Assembly (NCBI GenBank): GCA_029260335.1
Contig: JAJDDL010000355.1
Span: 1 to 8,492, forward strand
Direction: 5' to 3'
Source: Phycisphaerales bacterium
Lineage (GTDB): Bacteria > Planctomycetota > Phycisphaerae > Phycisphaerales > UBA1924
Length of the DNA stretch: 8,492 nucleotides
Shown: piece by piece, positions 6,801 through 8,492 of the stretch
How positions within the stretch are numbered: position 1 is the stretch's first letter
Layout of the letters: each line of letters begins with the position of its first letter
Position numbers and translations under genes: made by a program
The notes under the pieces: model-generated
What the model saw: the letters and a program-made list of their open reading frames with translations, nothing else
Database searches by the model: none
Told to the model about the DNA's origin: nothing

Positions 6801-8492
6801 TCCGCTCAGGATCTCGAACCCGTCGGGCTCGCTCGACGCGACGATCAGCAACTTTGTGTTCAACTCGGGCGGCACGTTCTACATCGCCGTGAGCGAAACC
6901 AACAACGTGAACTACGACCCGTTCATCGTGAACACGGGCATTGCGGCGACAACCACGGGCGCGTACACGCTGAATCTCTCGCTCACCGAGGGTGTCTCGG
7001 ATGATCCGCGCGTGCTGGAAGGCGACGGCGTCGATCTGGGTGTGTCGGCCAACGGCACCTTCCTGGCGGGCACCGGGCTTGATCGAACCGGCCTGCGGTT
7101 TGGCGGGGTCGAGTTCCTCTTCGACGAGGCCGCACAGAACTCACCCACACACTTCTACGGCGCATCGGCGAACGGCTCGGTCTACCGCAACGGCGGCGGC
7201 ACCGGGAGCAGCCTGCCGGTCTCGCTCACCGATCAGTCCGATCTCCAGAACCAACGCCTGGTCGGTCAGACCACCTTCAATGGACTGTCCATTGATCGGG
7301 CAACGTCATTCGGTATCGGAGACAACTTCGTCGCGGTCGATGTGGTTGTTACCAACATCTCCGGTCAGCGGGTGGACGACATCCTCTGGATGGAAGCGTT
7401 CAATCCCGATCAGGGACTCAACCTGCTCCAGGGCACGACCGCAAACACCGCCAATGACATCGTGGACGGAAGTACCGCGGGCATCGCATCATTCTCCAAC
7501 AACCTCTTCCCCGACGGCTTGAGCATCATGCTTGCGACCGCGAACGCCGAGAGCAGGGCCCAGTTCACGTTCTTCGATCCCTCCACCGCTATCCGCGATC
7601 CGTCCGTCTTGATGAACTTGGGTATCAACGACCCCAACGGCAGCAGCGGCGATCAGGCGATGGGCCTCTCCTACGACCTGGGCAACCTGAACGCGGGCCA
7701 GTCCACGACGATGCGTTACTTCATCCTGCTGGGCGAGTCGGAAGATGACGCGCTGGCGCTCTTCGATGCGGTCAACGACGGCACCGGCCTGGGCCACCTC
7801 GCCGCGGACGCGTCCAACCCCGCGACCGAGCAGCTCCAGACCGCTCCGGGCGACACCAATGACCAGGCCGCCACGTTGCCGTACCGCGTGTATTACCCCG
7901 AGGGCTTTGCTAACGGCAAGACCAGCACATTCGTTCCGATTCTCAATCCGCACGCAGTCTCCAACCGCGTGCAGGTCATCGCTCGCTATGAGTTTGGCGA
8001 TCGCGACCAGATTATCTCCGAGGAGATCATCCCCGCCGGCCAGCGCGGCGGCGTGACCATCACGACTCCCGAGCTCTTCGCGGCCGGCGACCAACTCGTC
8101 CGCGCTCGCACGCCTTACGCTATCGAGATTCGAGCCCAGCTCCCGGTCGCGGCGACCTTCAGCCATTACGACCTGTTCCTGCTCACCGACGGTCCGGCCG
8201 CGGTTGGCGAGGCGTTCACCAATCAGCTCAACGAAGTGTTCACCTTTGGCGACGCCACCAAGAACGGCAGTGTCAGCGACTTCCTGTTGTTCATGAACAC
8301 CTCCGATGAGGTGACCAAGGTCACCACAACCTTCTTTCCGACCGATGGTGGCCAGGTATTGGAGATTACCCAGACCTTCCAGCCGTTCCGGCGCGGCGGG
8401 CTGAGCTTAGCTGGGCTCAATGGACTGCCGACCGGCGAGTACGGCGTGCGTGTTGAAGCGGACTCACCGATTGTCGCCTCGCTCACTCACTT
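3889..8492 (+). CDS. Giant multidomain subtilisin-family (S8) protease, 3' end missing
   Basis: The frame stays open for 1534 codons to the right edge. The N-terminus lacks a hydrophobic signal peptide but has FENLEQRMLLSAD (16-28), a variant of the planctomycete LEPRxLL motif. Residues ~32-160 look like a propeptide and linker, ending in GADSNLLKAWDITTGS. The S8 catalytic domain spans ~165-455: Asp177 (AVIDTGVDLDHPDL), a Ca-loop-like DDDGNGFVDD (204-213), His232 (GHGTAVAG), oxyanion Asn338 (ASAGND) and Ser407 (GTSFSAPMVAG), so the triad is complete. Then come an Ig-like segment (~470-600), a PPC-type domain (~603-741), a P/Homo-B proprotein-convertase domain (~745-893), a second PPC-type domain (~897-1034), an unassigned beta-rich region (~1038-1310) and two related repeats (1349-1428 and 1465-1534). 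Composition (Asp, Asn, Gly, Ser, Thr; almost no Cys) suits an extracellular or cell-surface protein. It is probably an active peptidase degrading external protein or processing surface proteins; the substrate is unknown. Anchors or sorting signals may lie beyond the edge. Confidence 0.92.
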   Translation, partial: MTDSRDSRPASETPSFENLEQRMLLSADGPSAGTVMWRGAELDAVRDSFVVTFSQAFEDVRAEAAVEFLSDRLGVELTNFENLGSGYSARLDVEGRVRPRRVDRLIDDYDWLNGFDPNVTYNVNRVPDDPSFTDQWQHENTGQVVGGLPGVVGADSNLLKAWDITTGSIDTIVAVIDTGVDLDHPDLEANIYVNAGEIPNNGLDDDGNGFVDDVNGWDFGENDNNPDDVAGHGTAVAGTIAAVGNNGNGIAGVMWTGSILPMKIADQFGSLSLAAIVGAHDYLTMMRDRGVNIVASNNSYGTFSPVFFEDDQDGFVAERDAIQRFIDSGGVFVASAGNDSNDNDGGFTAFPAAYDLPGIVAVAATDNTDTLSAFSSYGAETVDLAAPGTLVRTTQVGGGYQSASGTSFSAPMVAGAVGLLRTLRPQSSGAEIRQVLIDSSRPVPSLQNRVQSGGVLDVAEALRILDLDGPVITAVDPGPVTGQLDGNGDPRDEVVVLFNKDLDPAFIDAGFVSVIGAGTDGNFGTGDDRVIPIDSVALEGPRALRIQLNLLGLLQQRLPIDDYQLTLNDAGFRDLDGNFLNGNGTGGEDEVYDFEVVPSTGSLEPNDTLGTAESLTFSASGSAEFTGLTLGDGVRAGLDVDLFAVNIPRGGLIQAEVIAQNRTGGSTLDSYLRLFDGLGTEIASNDQFSGQDSLIDFFVSTGGVYYIGVSGFPNAQYDPNIAGSGVTQATGVYDFAINVELIENDRVTATEDLNDNPARIPPQGSQGIFSTTIDFPDTREIRDLNLRLDALHEFDSDLQISLISPAGTSVLLVDRQGESGDNFESTLLDDEAGVPISSGVAPFDRPGGYQPDNALSAFDGESAGGTWTLVINDTKSLDTGFLLSWSLDFTLLNNIFGAFESNDTIPTASPLQGVNGSGTAQVNASIGDGGFGGLDRDIFEFNASEGSTLNATSTSLGSLDSALLLFDEDGTPLRISNPSGSLDATISNFVFNSGGTFYIAVSETNNVNYDPFIVNTGIAATTTGAYTLNLSLTEGVSDDPRVLEGDGVDLGVSANGTFLAGTGLDRTGLRFGGVEFLFDEAAQNSPTHFYGASANGSVYRNGGGTGSSLPVSLTDQSDLQNQRLVGQTTFNGLSIDRATSFGIGDNFVAVDVVVTNISGQRVDDILWMEAFNPDQGLNLLQGTTANTANDIVDGSTAGIASFSNNLFPDGLSIMLATANAESRAQFTFFDPSTAIRDPSVLMNLGINDPNGSSGDQAMGLSYDLGNLNAGQSTTMRYFILLGESEDDALALFDAVNDGTGLGHLAADASNPATEQLQTAPGDTNDQAATLPYRVYYPEGFANGKTSTFVPILNPHAVSNRVQVIARYEFGDRDQIISEEIIPAGQRGGVTITTPELFAAGDQLVRARTPYAIEIRAQLPVAATFSHYDLFLLTDGPAAVGEAFTNQLNEVFTFGDATKNGSVSDFLLFMNTSDEVTKVTTTFFPTDGGQVLEITQTFQPFRRGGLSLAGLNGLPTGEYGVRVEADSPIVASLTH
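3934..3972 (+). other. LEPR-x-LL-like N-terminal motif
   Basis: Codons 16-28 encode FENLEQRMLLSAD. Planctomycete surface and secreted giants often begin with a similar segment reading roughly LEPRxLLSAD a few tens of residues from the start. Here Pro is replaced by Gln. The motif occurs where a signal peptide would be expected, so it may mark these proteins for export or sorting; that role is not established as far as I know. Confidence 0.7.
5695..6111 (+). repeat. First PPC-type domain of the protease
   Basis: Residues 603-741 start with LEPNDT and contain LDVDLFAV (638-645), a LRLFDGLG strand-turn, YYIGVS (705-710) and NAQYDP (714-719). This is the pattern of bacterial pre-peptidase C-terminal (PPC) beta-sandwich domains, which often follow secreted peptidase domains. 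The copy at 6577-6990 aligns with it along its whole length. Confidence 0.7.
6121..6567 (+). other. P/Homo-B proprotein-convertase domain of the protease
   Basis: Residues 745-893 contain IRDLNLRLDALHEFDSDLQI, then ISLISPAGTSVLLVDRQG, and GGTWTLVINDT followed by LLSWSLDF. This order (strand, 'H..DLxisLisPxGT..L', '.GxWtL.v.D', 'l.sWsL.f') is typical of the P domain found beside S8 kexin/furin-like catalytic domains. In kexins it folds directly against the catalytic domain; here about 290 residues separate them. Confidence 0.8.
6577..6990 (+). repeat. Second PPC-type domain of the protease
   Basis: Residues 897-1034 begin near FGAFESNDT and contain GLDRDIFEF (933-941), LLLFDEDGT, FYIAVSE (997-1003) and NVNYDP (1006-1011). 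The matches to the first copy, such as LDxDxF, YIxVS and NxxYDP followed by a TG-x-Y strand, indicate an internal duplication separated by the P domain. Confidence 0.7.
7933..8172 (+). repeat. C-terminal repeat, copy A, of the protease
   Basis: Residues 1349-1428 run from VPILNP through IIPAGQRGG (1381-1388) to LPVAATFSHYD. They align with residues 1465-1534: NP/NT turn, alternating beta strands, RGG, then P-(V/I)-x-A-(T/S) and a closing THF/SHY-type end. I cannot name the family; the layout recalls bacterial surface beta-sandwich repeats ending in 'sd.PIva'. Confidence 0.55.
8281..8490 (+). repeat. C-terminal repeat, copy B, cut by the window edge
   Basis: Residues 1465-1534 contain FLLFMNTSDEVTKV, QPFRRGG (1498-1504), LPTGEYGVRVEADSPIVASL and the edge residues TH. 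They match copy A about 116 residues downstream (RGG to RGG). More copies may follow outside the window. Confidence 0.5.

Noticed and set aside
7489..8166. 225-residue minus-strand open frame
   Set aside because: Antisense shadow of the protease C-terminal region, with low-complexity Ala/Val/Gly/Arg composition and no recognised domain.

Overview
The window looks like chromosomal DNA from a GC-rich planctomycete, most likely of the class Phycisphaerae. This rests on protein style, not on a marker gene. The first gene encodes a membrane protein with a CxxCxYDL...CPxCG zinc ribbon, a type I associate with Phycisphaerae. The last gene begins with a variant of the planctomycete 'LEPR-x-LL-SAD' N-terminal motif and continues into a very large, multidomain, secreted-type protease. 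No mobile element, CRISPR array, tRNA or rRNA was found.

Layout: (1) 1-199 has no convincing complete gene, is less GC-rich than the rest, and holds a long imperfect inverted repeat. (2) 200-1387, minus strand, encodes the zinc-ribbon/two-helix membrane protein with a HEAT-like C-terminus. (3) 1388-1436 is a 49-base divergent spacer with a perfect 12-base palindrome. (4) 1437-1859, plus strand, encodes a small coiled-coil lipoprotein with an acidic tail. (5) 1929-2879 and 2876-3619, plus strand, are translationally coupled by a GTGA overlap and encode 3-hydroxy-3-methylglutaryl-CoA lyase and a crotonase-superfamily protein. (6) 3620-3888 is a spacer/leader with several potential RNA hairpins. 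(7) 3889 to the right edge, plus strand, is the 5' part (1534 codons, no stop reached) of a giant subtilisin-family (S8) protease. Its order is LEPR-like motif, propeptide-like region, S8 catalytic domain, Ig-like domain, PPC-type domain, P/proprotein-convertase domain, second PPC-type domain, an unassigned beta-rich region, and two copies of a C-terminal repeat cut by the edge.

The only clear functional pair is the lyase and crotonase. The crotonase would supply HMG-CoA from 3-methylglutaconyl-CoA, and the lyase would split HMG-CoA into acetoacetate and acetyl-CoA, as in leucine/isovalerate catabolism. Both show unexpected residues: the crotonase lacks both glutamates used by classical enoyl-CoA hydratases, and the lyase has Arg-Val where the human enzyme has Glu-Asp next to a metal-ligand Asn. 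The lipoprotein, the zinc-ribbon protein and the protease have no evident link to this pathway or to each other. I see no undescribed multi-gene system here. The most interesting items are the protease export question and architecture, the altered crotonase active site and the divergent palindrome.
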